From NCBI RefSeq assembly GCF_030272615.1, contig NC_081407.1, positions 264,726,574 through 264,790,573 of the forward strand: 64,000 nucleotides of DNA, in the 5' to 3' direction. Source of the DNA: Cryptomeria japonica (Eukaryota > Streptophyta > Pinopsida > Cupressales > Cupressaceae). This document shows, piece by piece, positions 47,831 through 58,094 of this stretch (positions within the stretch are counted from its first letter, which is position 1; each line of letters starts with the position of its first letter). The notes under the pieces were generated by a model. The model did no database searches and was not told where the DNA came from. It saw only the letters and a list, made by a program, of their open reading frames with translations. Both the position numbers and the translations under genes were made by a program.

Positions 47831-48023
47831 TGAGCTTGAAACTTCATGAAACTGGAAACTAGCAATCACGAAATTATTATCGTTAAATTGGTCTCAATTT
47901 CCAATTTTTTCGACCAATTTCCCAAGGGGGCATAATTACACCCTACTATCATCGGAGCATGCTGAGGCAAGAAATTTTTCTTTGAAACAACGTCGTTCCA
48001 ACATTGTCTCAAAGAGGGGCAAA
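47831..48023 (+). other. Tat 3' internal end with polypurine tract
   Basis: Resembles the last 190 bp of Tat-1 ('ccaagggggcat', 'ctttgaa.caacg', 'tcaaagagggg') and ends in the purine tract CAAAGAGGGGCAAA immediately left of an LTR. It is the tail of an otherwise missing Tat internal region. Confidence 0.6.
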
Positions 48024-48547
48024 TGTAGACACCTAATAATGTCTCATTACTAACTATATACACCTAAAAATGGTCTGAAGATAGTTAATTAAATACACAG
48101 TTATTTGATTAATTCTCCTTCCCAATTAATTGAATTCACAAGCAATTTAATTAATTTCTCTATTCATCTACTAAGTAAATAAATCTAAATGATTTATTTA
48201 CATAGTTCATTTCACATCCCCCTTTGATTAATTAATGTCTCCCCATATTAATCAATTCTTCTAATCCCTAATTAAGATTAACAAACTCAATTTTGTTGAG
48301 ATTAATTATCATTTTGCAATTATTTGAATTTTTAAATTCAAATGAGCACATGGCTCCTAACTTTAACCACCTAACCTAACCATCCCCTAACTTAACCCAT
48401 TCAATCTAATCTTGGGTCTAACTAACCCTATCCTAACCTCCTTATCCTAACCTCCCATGGTGTGGATGTTCTCTCCTTGAGACACATGGCACTTTTGCCA
48501 CATGTCTCCTCCCTTTGACACTTGCCCTCTCATGAGCAAGGCTCCTT

Positions 48548-48578
48548 GACATTTGTCACCACAGAGATGACAAGTGTC
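48548..48578. promoter_or_regulatory. Inverted repeat in Tat-2 LTR U3
   Basis: GACATTTGTCA and TGACAAGTGTC around a 9-base loop, the counterpart of 10,071-10,101. The single change gives a G-T pair in RNA. Confidence 0.6.
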
Positions 48579-48684
48579 CCTTCCTTCAACCTCTTCTCCA
48601 ACTTCCTCAATCTTGGCCCTTGATATCTTCAGATCAAATCTGGACCGTCGATTCCTACCACCTCAACTTTGGCCTTGGAATTCC

Positions 48685-48692
48685 TATAAATA
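48685..48692 (+). promoter_or_regulatory. TATA box of Tat-2 LTR
   Basis: TATAAATA, same flanks as 10,208. Confidence 0.75.
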
Positions 48693-49091
48693 TCCCCCAT
48701 TTTGGAGCAATAAGGATCCCATCTCATATCAATTTAGGCAACATTACTATAGGCAATTTGCATTTCAATTATCTAGCATTTAGCTTTTAGATTTATCATA
48801 GCATGTTAATCTAGTTTCTTAAATCATGCATTTCATATCATCTCCATAGTCAATCATGATCAAATAGATATTCAACTCTTGAGTTGTCACTTTGGAGGTC
48901 ACTGCTCCCCTGAGAGCCCATCAATCCAACACCTTCAAGGTCCTCAAGAATAGAGGAAAATGGGACATTTCAAGGAAGGCTTGTGGTTTGCATTTCTAAT
49001 CTAGTTTTGAAATTAAGCTTTTCAATTACATTATATTGTCTCATTATATGTGTATGCCTCTTATATACCACATTTTTAGCATCACATTAAT

Positions 49092-49110
49092 TTGCGCCCA
49101 CCGTGGGGCC
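49092..49110 (+). promoter_or_regulatory. Primer-binding site of Tat-2
   Basis: TTGCGCCCACCGTGGGGCC lies five bases after the LTR. It resembles the TGGCGCC-type PBS common in Tat/Athila-like elements, with the second base changed. The tRNA was not identified with certainty. Confidence 0.6.
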
Positions 49111-49313
49111 TAGCCCCTTTGATCTTTAACAAGTTTGCTTGCAGGAAATTTCATTGACAGGTTGATTAGCTCTTTCGAAGTGCAGATTGGCTCTCTTGGG
49201 CTCCCGATTCGTGTTCTTGGCCTCTTTTGTGGTGTTCTAGCACCTCAAATGACATTTATGGGAGATTCCTCAACTCTGTTTTTATGTTTTTCTATACTTT
49301 AGTGCTTTCAGTC

Positions 49314-49523
49314 TGTACTTTAGCATTTTTGGTATGTATGGTGGCGTTTTTCGTACATATGTCAGCGTTTTTAGTCTATTTGACAATGTTTTTGGTTTGC
49401 AGAACAACGTTTTTGGTGTGCAGAGCAGCGTTTCTGGTGTGCAGAGCAGCGTTTCTGGTGTGTAGAGCAGCGTTCTTGGCACATATGATGGCGTTCTTGG
49501 TCAATTTGATGGTGTTTTCAGTT
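49314..49523 (+). repeat. 21-bp tandem repeat, block 1 (10 units)
   Basis: Ten consecutive units of exactly 21 bp, best conserved as TGCAGAGCAGCGTTTCTGGT plus one base (49,419-49,460), degrading outward. No indels disturb the phase. Confidence 0.85.
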
Positions 49524-50565
49524 TTTTGTTAATTTTGCAAATATTGTATGTTGCATTCCTCATTTCTGCTTCTGGACTGTCATTTGCCTGAACCTAATTT
49601 GCAAATTGTTGTTTTTGCAGATACTTATTTCGCTGTGAAAGACCGGAGTTATAAACTATTTTGCCGCCAAAGAATACAATATAAACTACTAACTTTGTTT
49701 GCAGCCGTGAGATTTGCACTTAAATTTGTTAAATTAGGCACATAGACTAATTACAATGGAAATGAACAAACATGTCTTATGTGTCTTGATGATAGGCGAG
49801 TATGCTCTCACCTTTATTAGGTGATCAAAAAGCTAGACTCATCTTTTGCTTTCAATAGTGCATATCTTTAGCGGGCCTGTCACAGTGGGAAAAAGTAATC
49901 ACCCTATGAGAACGACCGAAGTGAGTACAGCTGGACCTGAGCATTCCAACTCACTATAATAAATAGGTCTCTGATGATTAAAGTCTCAGAGGATGGGATT
50001 ATTTGAGTTTTCTCTTTGAGATCTCTCATATCGGGCATTTTGTAGGGCCTTGCGGTCTCAATCACATTTGCGTGACTACAGCTTGTTTTGGTACCTTGTC
50101 GGGCTATAGGCCTCAATCATGCTTGCGTGACTTCAAGGAGTAATTTCAAATGAAATTCCTGACTAAGAACTATAAAAATAGAAGCTACCTGATTCACCTC
50201 CAAAAGGGTGATAATCTTTGTGTAAGAGAGATAGTAACTCTCCCAAGACACTTGCCATATCATGCCCCCATTAGCATTTGGAGTCAGATAATACGATGTT
50301 GAGAATCCATTGTGTGATGCTCAACGGTCGTATTCTGATTAGCTATTGGGTGTGTACCTAAGTCAGCAAGCAAAGGTTTTCCTTCTCATCCAATCTCCTT
50401 AGGATAGACTGATTGATGTGTTTTTAATTGTTCAAAACCTTTGGGACAAAAATACAATCTGATTTCTGTGTTTATAAGTCAAGTCAAGATCTCAACCATT
50501 GAAATACAACAAACATTGAAAACTCAAACTTGAAACTGTCAAATTCACAAGTTTTGCAGCAGATT

Positions 50566-50712
50566 AGCTCTTTCAATCCAAACAACCGCATCTACAGTCC
50601 AAACAGTTGCTCTTTCAATCCAAACATTAGCTTTTACAGTTCAAACATTAGCTCTTTCAGTCCAAACAGTTGCATTTTCAGTCCAAATGTTAGCTCTCTT
50701 GGTGTTAATGTC
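50566..50712 (+). repeat. 21-bp tandem repeat, block 2 (7 units)
   Basis: Seven units of exactly 21 bp, of the form AGCTCTTTCAGTCCAAACAG plus one base. Confidence 0.8.
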
Positions 50713-50757
50713 AAATTTCTCATATTTGAACATTAACTCTCAAAGGTTGAGCATATT

Positions 50758-51219
50758 AGAGTTTCTAGTTTGTCTGTCAGAGTTTCTGGTCTAAATAGCA
50801 GTGTATCTGGTCTAAACAACAGAGTTCCTGGTTTATACATTAGAGTTCTTGGTCTGTCTGTCAGAGTTCCTGGTTTAAACAGTAGAGTTCCTGGTCTGCC
50901 TGTCAGCGTTTCTGGTCCGTATAGCAACATTTCTAGTCAGTATAATAGTGTTCCTGGTTTAAACAGTAGTGCTCCTGGTCTGTCTGTCAGCATTTCTGAT
51001 CTATTTGTTAGCATTTCTGGTGTGTAGAACAGAGTTTTTGGTCTATCTGTCAGCATTTCTGGTCTATTTGTCAGCGCTCCTGGTCTGTCTGTCAGCGTTT
51101 CTGGTCTGTTTGTCAGCTTTTTTGTGGTGCAAAACAATGTTTCTGGTCTATCTCTCAATGTTTCTGGTCAATATAGCAAAGTTCCTGGTCATTTTAGCAG
51201 CGTTTCTAATAAACTGCAT
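50758..51219 (+). repeat. 21-bp tandem repeat, block 3 (22 units)
   Basis: Twenty-two consecutive units, each exactly 21 bp, consensus close to AGMGTTYCTGGTCTRTCTGT plus one base. Units differ at up to half their positions, yet none has an insertion or deletion. The AG.GTTTCTGGT core is shared with block 1. Confidence 0.9.
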
Positions 51220-51799
51220 GAAAATCAAAAAACAAAAACAACCCATTTCTTAAACAGTCAAACATAGAGAGTAGGTCATCTTGTTGGGTCATTCAATCAT
51301 GTTATCTTCTATCAAAATAGATTCAAGAACAAGACATACAAAGGTCTCAAGTATTCACCTCAAACAAGTTAAAGATCAAACACCTTAAAGTGCAACACCA
51401 CATTGTCTTTGATAAACTGATCGTTCAAACATAGTTTCTCATCAGGATCTATCATCCTTTAATCACAAAACTACAATGCTTGATCAAAACAACCTCATTC
51501 TTTATCATAGGATATATCATTCCTATTTGAACTTGGTCATATAAAAAATCACAAAATCTGCACTCCAAAACTAAGATCGAAAAACTTGCAAACAAGCAAA
51601 TACTTGAAAAGATCATTTCGTGTCTATACATCCACAACTTTCACCTCAACAAATGATCACTTATAACGACACATTACTCAAGATTTAAACCTCGAAAAAC
51701 ATTCAAAACACGTGTATACCCATTCTAACCAGGGCTCAGAGATGAAAGATTGCAGAAACAGAAATAGAAACGTTTGAAATAACTAAAGACTATAGAAAC

Positions 51800-53500
51800 A
51801 TGGAACACGAAGATGAAATACAATTTGAAGAGGAAATAACAAAACAACATGTCAGAGACATAAAAAAAGATCCTCAATTCGATAAATTTATGAAGAAAAT
51901 ATTGGAGGGAGAAAAAGAAAAATATTTCCTAATGTTAACCAAATCTGGTGCTACACTCCCCCAAGATTTTGATGTAAACAAATTAACACAAAAGAAAAGT
52001 AATCCTCCTCCTAATAACAAACAATATGAGGACATCTTTGGTCTCAAAATGAATAACATGTCAATTCCTAATAACACCAGAACCAATGAGGAAACTTACA
52101 TTCCCACAAGAGATGAAGTAGAAATTCTAAATAATGCTCAATCCAATGAAGACACAAGAAGGGATAGAGATGATACCAAAAGAGATCAATATCCTCCTAG
52201 AATGCAAAATCAGGATTATGCTAGAACAAATCATGTTGATAATCCTATCATGACTCTCGCACAACAACTACAAACACTGCAAACACAAATTCAAGATATG
52301 CAAAGAGGAAATGTTAGACGATACTTGCTTCAAGAAATATGTCCTTATCCATTCGACAGAAACCTAAACATGATACCATTTCCTATAGGTTTCGAGACTC
52401 CTAGGTACGAAAAATATGATGGAAGCACTGACCCTCAAGATCATATTAGAGAATTTTGCACAATGAGCATGGAGTTTGCACATGAAGATACATACTTAAT
52501 GAGACTATTTCTGAAAAGCTTAACTGGACTAGCTATGGAATGGTTCTCCAAACTTCCACCTGGAATTAGATCATTTTTCAGAGTTGGTGGATAAGTTTGT
52601 ATCCCAATATTCATACAACATACAACATGAAGTAACCATGCTAGACCTATGTAACACAAAACAAAAGAGTGGAGAACCCTTCATGACATTCTTACAATGA
52701 TGGAGGCGGTTAGCTTCGAGGTATCCTCGTACAGTGCCAGAGTATGAAAAAATGGACATATTCATAGACAACTTAAATTATCAAATGAGTTATTACTTAA
52801 AAAATGCAAGGAAATCAAAGTTTTGTGAAAATGATTGATAATGGAATCAGAATGGAGGAAGCCATGATAAAGAAAGGTGAGTTGAAAATATTCAAAGAAG
52901 GAGTTCACCCTCCTAACAACACTAACAACAACAATCACAATGATAAACCAAAATTTTGGAATAAAAATCGTAATGTTGTCAATGATGGGATAGTGGATAA
53001 CAACAATATAAAACCATAGCAATCGGTTTTTAATTTATCCAATCACTCAATAGTGGCTCAACAAAACAACAATCACCAAAAAGCAACTATCAAAAACTTC
53101 TTTCGAAGACAATTTACAAACACTTATAACAAACAAATTGATTACTTTACTAGAAGAAAGAAACTTTGAACCCAAGGTAAAACCTGCATGCTGGAATGAC
53201 AACCATTATTGTGATTTCCATCGAAACAAAGGACACCAAACAGATGCTTGTCAATGATTAAAACATTTCATCCAAGATTTGATTGATAATGGAATAATAA
53301 CCGTGGATGGACATACAACAAACGAATCTCACACAACTTTCAAAACTCCACTTCCTAATTATGAGAAGGGTGAATCATCAACATGGCAGAATGGTAAAGG
53401 TAAAGCAAAGGTAAACTATGCTCATGCATATGACAATGTGGTAAATGTAATCGTAGTTAAAGAGCAACAACATCACGAACCTGCTCATGTTATCACATGA
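51800..53500 (+). pseudogene. gag: Tat-2 gag, broken
   Basis: Better preserved copy of the Gag in Tat-1. It is open from the ATG at 51,800 to 52,594 (264 codons): a charged helical N-terminus, a Thr/Arg-rich linker, then the capsid domain from about 52,375 (PFPIGFETPRYEKYDGSTD, GLAMEWFSKLPPG). A one-base shift near 52,570 moves the frame. The remainder appears in pieces to 53,018 (MIDNGIRMEEAMIKKGELK). The zinc-finger-like YCDFHRNKGHQTDAC is at about 53,209-53,253, and a tail runs at 53,279-53,500. Confidence 0.87.
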
Positions 53501-54118
53501 AGCAAAGCCAAAGTAGTTTTGTCGGTTCCTACAACAAACACGTCATCCACTATCAAACAATACAATCTAGTGGATCAATTACAGAAAACACCCACACAAA
53601 TATCCATCTTAGAACTTTTAAAGTTGTCACCTGCACACAAAGAGATTCTTGAACAAGCATTAGTAGATACAACAGTATCCAAAGATCTTGATATAGATCA
53701 ATTCCAAACCATGGTGGGACACCTCACAACTCCTCACTGCTTATCATTTACCGAAGAAGACGACATGTCCTTGCAACATCCCCACAATGCTCCTTTGCAT
53801 ATTGAAGTCCTCGTTCACAAAACGCAAGTTAAACGTGTTCTAATAGATGGTGGAGCTGACCTAAATATTTGTTCATTGAGTCTTGTTCGTGCCTTAGGAT
53901 ATTCAAAAGATGCAGTTGATCCCCATAAAAAGATCACCATAAAATCCTATGATGAAGAAGAATGTTCTTCCAAGGGAATTGTGATACTAACCATCAGAGT
54001 GGGACCTTTACAGAAAAATAAAACATGCCAAGTTCTGGACTTGGACTTATCATATAATATACTCCTAGGGAGACCATGGATACATGACTTGCAAGCTGTC
54101 CCATCAACCTATCATTAG
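53501..54118 (+). pseudogene. Tat-2 aspartic protease region
   Basis: Open for 199 codons. Active-site loop VLIDGGADLNICSL at about 53,837-53,880; second conserved strand ILLGRPWIHDL at about 54,059-54,090. The N-terminal helical part (ISILELLKLSPAHKEILEQAL) is shared with Tat-1. It ends at a TAG where Tat-1 has Gln, followed by a one-base shift. Confidence 0.82.
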
Positions 54119-54198
54119 GTGTCAAATTTCCCTATAATGGACAAGAAATCACAATATCTACAGATTTAAATCCATTCCAATATTATAGCAATCTAAAA

Positions 54199-54798
54199 AT
54201 GGCTCAAGAAGTCATTGCTCCTCATAACAGGGAGGCGTCATCTTCGAACACACAATCCAAAGAAAAATCATTTGCCTCTAGTTTATCAAGTATGGAAAAA
54301 CAAATGCAGCTAAGAGATCGAGGAAACAAAGAATACTCAATATCACAATTACCAGTCTCTCCTAAATCCTTTGGAAAACCATCAAACTCTAAACAACAAC
54401 CAATTGTGAAACATATTCCGATATTTGATGGAGCATTCATTAGTGTTGGAACCTTATCAGAGGAGACAAAAGACAAAGATGTGCTACAGTGGCTATACAA
54501 AGATGAAGAAGTTCAACAAAAGGTCAACAATGTCAGAATACCTACAGAAAAATATGGAAAAGGATTCAACATTCTTCAAAAGATGGGATACACTGGAACA
54601 GGTCCTATAGGAAAAATAAAAGAAGGTATCTCAGAACCTATCCAACCTCATACTGAGCAAGCTACAGACAAAGTAGGTTTAGGGTATGGACAAGTTACTT
54701 TACCAGAAGACATATTCTCTAATCAACACCAAGAGGAATATGAAAATAGACAAGAACAACTTGCAATTGAAAGGGAAGAAGCATCTGCAAAGCAATAA
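54199..54798 (+). pseudogene. Tat-2 G-patch segment
   Basis: 199 open codons of the same polyprotein in another frame. Residues 118-150 form a G-patch (YGKGFNILQKMGYTGTGPIG, then the EGI.EPI end; 54,550-54,648). Before it lie a conserved IPIFDGAFISVG strand and DKDVLQWLYKDEE. A Gln/Glu-rich helix follows (EYENRQEQLAIEREEASAKQ). It ends at a TAA where CAA (Gln) is likely. Confidence 0.78.
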
Positions 54799-54810
54799 GC
54801 ACAACCTAAC

Positions 54811-55617
54811 ATGAAATGGCAAAAGAAACAATCCTCAAATCCACAAGAGAAACAAACCAATAATACCTCCCAAGCAGCATTAACTCTTAATCAAAACAAG
54901 AATGAACCTAGTACTAATCAAGGAGAGTTGATAGTAAAGTTGACAAAACTCAATCTTAGTCCAGAAGAAGTTGAATACGAAAGAAGGAAAGATATAGCAA
55001 GACAAACAAAAGAAACACATCAAAAGATATATGAACAAATATGTAGATTTCAAGCTGCAAGTGAGACAGATTTTGATGAATGGGAATGGGATTCCTATCA
55101 TTCTGAAGAATCAGCTGAAGAAAGTTGCTTTAAAGAAGATGTAGGAGTCGATGTAGTTCACACGTATGCAAGGCAAACGTTAGGAACTAGTTCACTTGAA
55201 TTAGAATCACATTCGGCTGACTTGGACTTAATTGAGGATGATCAAGAACTTCTTGGGCGAGGTCATTCTAATGAGGGTACCGTTCTAGACATTGACGTAC
55301 ATATCGAAAACTTTGATAACTCAATCATGACCCTAAATACTCTCGAAACATCTCAACCTGATGATCCTTTACCTCTACTCCACCTCGAACTTATTGAATG
55401 CGAAAATGAAGGACATACTACCATTGATACCTTTCTAAATGACTATTCCATATCCATATATCTTAATGCAATCGAACCCGCAACAACTTCCACCAAGAAT
55501 TTCGGGAACGCACCTTCCAACCAAGTGGGTGCCAAATCTCCTAGTCGCAAAAGCGAAAATAAAGAAAACAATATCAGGTCTAATGTTGAAAACCATTTCT
55601 TGGCAATATTAGATTAG
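54811..55617 (+). pseudogene. Tat-2 acidic linker before RT
   Basis: 268 codons in frame with the G-patch segment. Low-complexity polar N-terminus, a helix with EEVEYERRKDIARQ, a very acidic middle (WEWDSYHSEESAEESCFKED) and a Ser/Asn-rich end. No catalytic motif. Conservation with 3,947-4,560 shows that it was translated in the ancestor. Function unknown. Confidence 0.65.
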
Positions 55618-56400
55618 GAAAAAGTAAAAAGAAAGGATGCATCTAACGGTGAAAACCTCCTCGAGGCGCTGGAAGATGGGAGATTTGACACTTTACCTGA
55701 GTACTATCAAGAAAGGTCATCAATTTTGATCAAACCAACAGAAGCAATTAATATTGGGACAACAGAGCAACCAAAGATCCTACATCCAACAACTTCTCTA
55801 TCAAAAGAAGAAAGGAAAGAATATATGGAATTATTTAAACAATGACAAATCAGTTTCACCTGGTCATATGCAGACATGCCAGGATTGGATCCAGAGCTTA
55901 TTATGCATCACTTAAATGTTAATCCAGGAGCCAAACCAATCAAACGGAAATTAAGAAAGATGCATCCACATATTGCTCTCTTGGTCAAGGCAGAATTAAA
56001 AAAATTATTGGATGTAGGATTCAACTATAGCATATCCCCAATGGGTATCAAACATTGTTTCTGTTTCCAAGCTAGACAAAAGTATCAGAGTATGCACAGA
56101 CTTCAGAGATCTTAATAACACATGTCCAAAGGATGACTTTCCTTTGCCTAACATTGACATCATTGTAGATTTAACAACTGGACACTCCATGCTTTCTCTA
56201 ATGGATGGTTTCTCTGGATACAATCAGATTAAAATATCACCTGAAGATCAAGAAAAGACAGCTTTCACATGTTTGTGGGGTACTTTATGCTGGAATGTCA
56301 TGCCTTTTGGACTAAAGAACGCAGGTGCCACATATCAGAGAGCTATGACAATGATATTCCATGACATGATGCATACATTCATGGAAGACTATGTGGATGA
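55618..56400 (+). pseudogene. pol: Tat-2 RT, cut at the active site
   Basis: N-terminal two-thirds of RT. It holds KRKLRKMHPHIALLVKAELKKLL (55,945-56,010), SMHRL-type sequence where the frame slips at about 56,025, MDGFSGYNQIKISPEDQEKTAF of motif A (about 56,200-56,265), MPFGLKNAGATYQR, and YVD of the YVDD box. The second Asp codon is split by the element that starts at 56,401. RNase H and integrase of this copy should lie beyond the window's right edge. Confidence 0.88.
56396..56400. other. Left target-site duplication GATGA
   Basis: GATGA before the LTR, against TATGA at 63,996-64,000: four of five bases agree, fitting one later mutation. Confidence 0.6.
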
Positions 56401-57516
56401 TGATGAATACTAAGAGGGGGGGTGAATTAGTATGCCAAAAATCTTTGCACTTAAACACTTTGCAAGACTAACAGTAAACCGGTAAAATAATTTAGCAGAC
56501 AAACCGGTTAACAAACATGCAAACCAAATAGCTAATAATGCATTCACCCACAGAAGCACAAACACCATAACACAAGAGATTTTGACGTGGAAACCCAAAT
56601 GGGAAAAACCACGGTGAGATGGAACTCACAAGTAACTATCTGCAGAATAGGAACCAAACCGATTAAGGTCTTACAATGTTCTTTACCAGGATAGATCCTG
56701 TTAGGAATCTCAATCTCTGTTAGGAGATAAGTCCGATTAAAGACTACCTTGCTAGAGGATTTTAGATCCATAGATGTGAACCACCTTGTTAGAGGATTTA
56801 CAAAAGGCTTTTGGGCCTACCCGGTTAAGGGCTACAGACTTGTCAAAGATGTGAGTAATCAACAAGTGTTTGATCTAGCTAGTTGCACAGACTGCTTGGT
56901 TAGATCCTTGGTAGCTCGTTCCTAATGCACTCTAGCATTACTTCAGTCTTCTACACAATCATATTCTCTCCAACTCCTCAATCACCTTAAACCCTAGCAA
57001 CAACATAAACTTTCGCTATATCCACATCAACAACCTAAAACCCTAGACATGATGTCCTTATAAAGGAATCTGATTTCATGTCGATCCAATAGGATTACAT
57101 TACAATTTCCTAGGTTCAATGAACCTGGACATACTTGGTACCACGACACAAAAAGCACCATTAATTTGTCGGCACCGTCAAACAATCGGTGGATGGTAAC
57201 TCATCACAAAATGTCGGTTGGTAACTCATCACAGAGTATTACCGGTTCATACAAAATGTCGGTTGTCGGTTTGACAAAAATGAAGACTGGTAAAAATATG
57301 TTATGCCACTTTAATCCCTTGAACCGCTTGGAGTCACCATGCCGCTTCAGACCAGGAAACACATTCTGCAAAACATCAATAGTCTAAAGACTATAATACA
57401 ACATACCGGTTGGAACAAATACCAGTTGTGCTCTAACTCATACATATAAAGAGGATCTCAATGCAAGTGTGTGTCCATCAATGACAATCACAACATAAAC
57501 ATCAAAAATGCCAACA
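56401..57516 (-). repeat. 3' LTR of the non-autonomous element
   Basis: 1,116 bp, sense-strand start TGTTGGCATT and end AGTATTCATCA. It aligns base for base in length with 62,880-63,995. It holds 'gtggtttttcccatttggg' near its sense 3' end and mini stem-loops at 56,697-56,831. Confidence 0.92.
56697..56831 (-). repeat. Mini stem-loops in LTR
   Basis: Plus-strand units: TCTC-TGTTAG-GAGA (56,714), CCT-TGCTAG-AGG (56,747), CCT-TGTTAG-AGG (56,784), CCC-GGTTAA-GGG (56,820) and a TCCTGTTAGGA palindrome (56,696). On the sense strand the loops read CTAACA, CTAGCA and TTAACC, as at 15,696-15,912. Confidence 0.75.
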
Positions 57517-57528
57517 ATCTCCTCCTTT
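57517..57528 (-). promoter_or_regulatory. Polypurine tract
   Basis: Sense strand AAAGGAGGAGAT directly before the LTR start TGTTGGC. Confidence 0.85.
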
Positions 57529-58094
57529 GGCATTGATGGCAACACTTAGGAAAATAAAATTTTGACATCTAAGTGTTTTACAACAAAATCATGCCATTAG
57601 CAAAATTGCTCCCCCTAAGCATATACACTATCCCTTTGGCAATACAATGTATAACAATTTTGCATAAAGAGCATAAACATTGAGATATTCAGAGCATATA
57701 ATCAAAATTTTGATTACCAGATACTTCTCCAGTTAGAATTCTTCTCCCTTTTTGCCAACAATGACAAAGGAGAGCTGAACAACCCTGCTTTCAAAAAATA
57801 ATAAAAGTTTATGACAACAAGGAATGATACTTGTCAAAAACTGATTTAAAGTCCTGCAAGAATTGTTTCATTGACAAAGACGAGGACTCAAGTAGGGAGG
57901 TGGCTACTTCTTGCTCTGTCTGCATCTGGGAGACCTATTCTTCCAACATCAATTATGCTCATCTCCTGTGTAACTGTTAAGGCATCCAGGTTTAGATAGC
58001 ACTTCTGAAGAATTTGCAATCGTGGGAGTAGAACTAGTTGTAGCTCCTACAAATCTCTAGAGCGAGTGCTGATCTCTTGCTCCATTTTTGCTGA
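57529..58094 (-). other. 3' non-coding region of the non-autonomous element
   Basis: No ORF. It contains the purine motif GCTTAGGGGGAGC (57,608-57,620 on the minus strand), identical to one at 61,528-61,540. Confidence 0.6.

Larger units (their letters stand above)
48024..49086 (+). repeat. LTR of Tat-2
   Basis: Homologous to the Tat-1 3' LTR (TATAAATATCCCCCATTTTGGAGCA block, U3 hairpin, CCTAACC-rich stretch). It ends CATCACA just before the PBS. Its first 34 bases (TGTAGACACCTAATAATG...) form an extra, similar copy of the LTR start. It is flanked by a polypurine tract on the left and a PBS on the right. Confidence 0.78.
49111..51799 (+). other. Tat-2 leader between PBS and gag
   Basis: About 2.7 kb without a convincing gene, unusually long for a leader. 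It contains three blocks of 21-bp repeats and a local duplication ('ctcaatcacatttgcgtgact' versus 'ctcaatcatgcttgcgtgact', about 50,058 and 50,112). Short ORFs across the repeats on both strands result from the 21-bp period. The last 500 bp match the Tat-1 leader. Confidence 0.65.

Noticed and set aside
50566-51219. CRISPR-like array
   Set aside because: 21-bp units are directly adjacent without spacers and lie in a plant retrotransposon leader.
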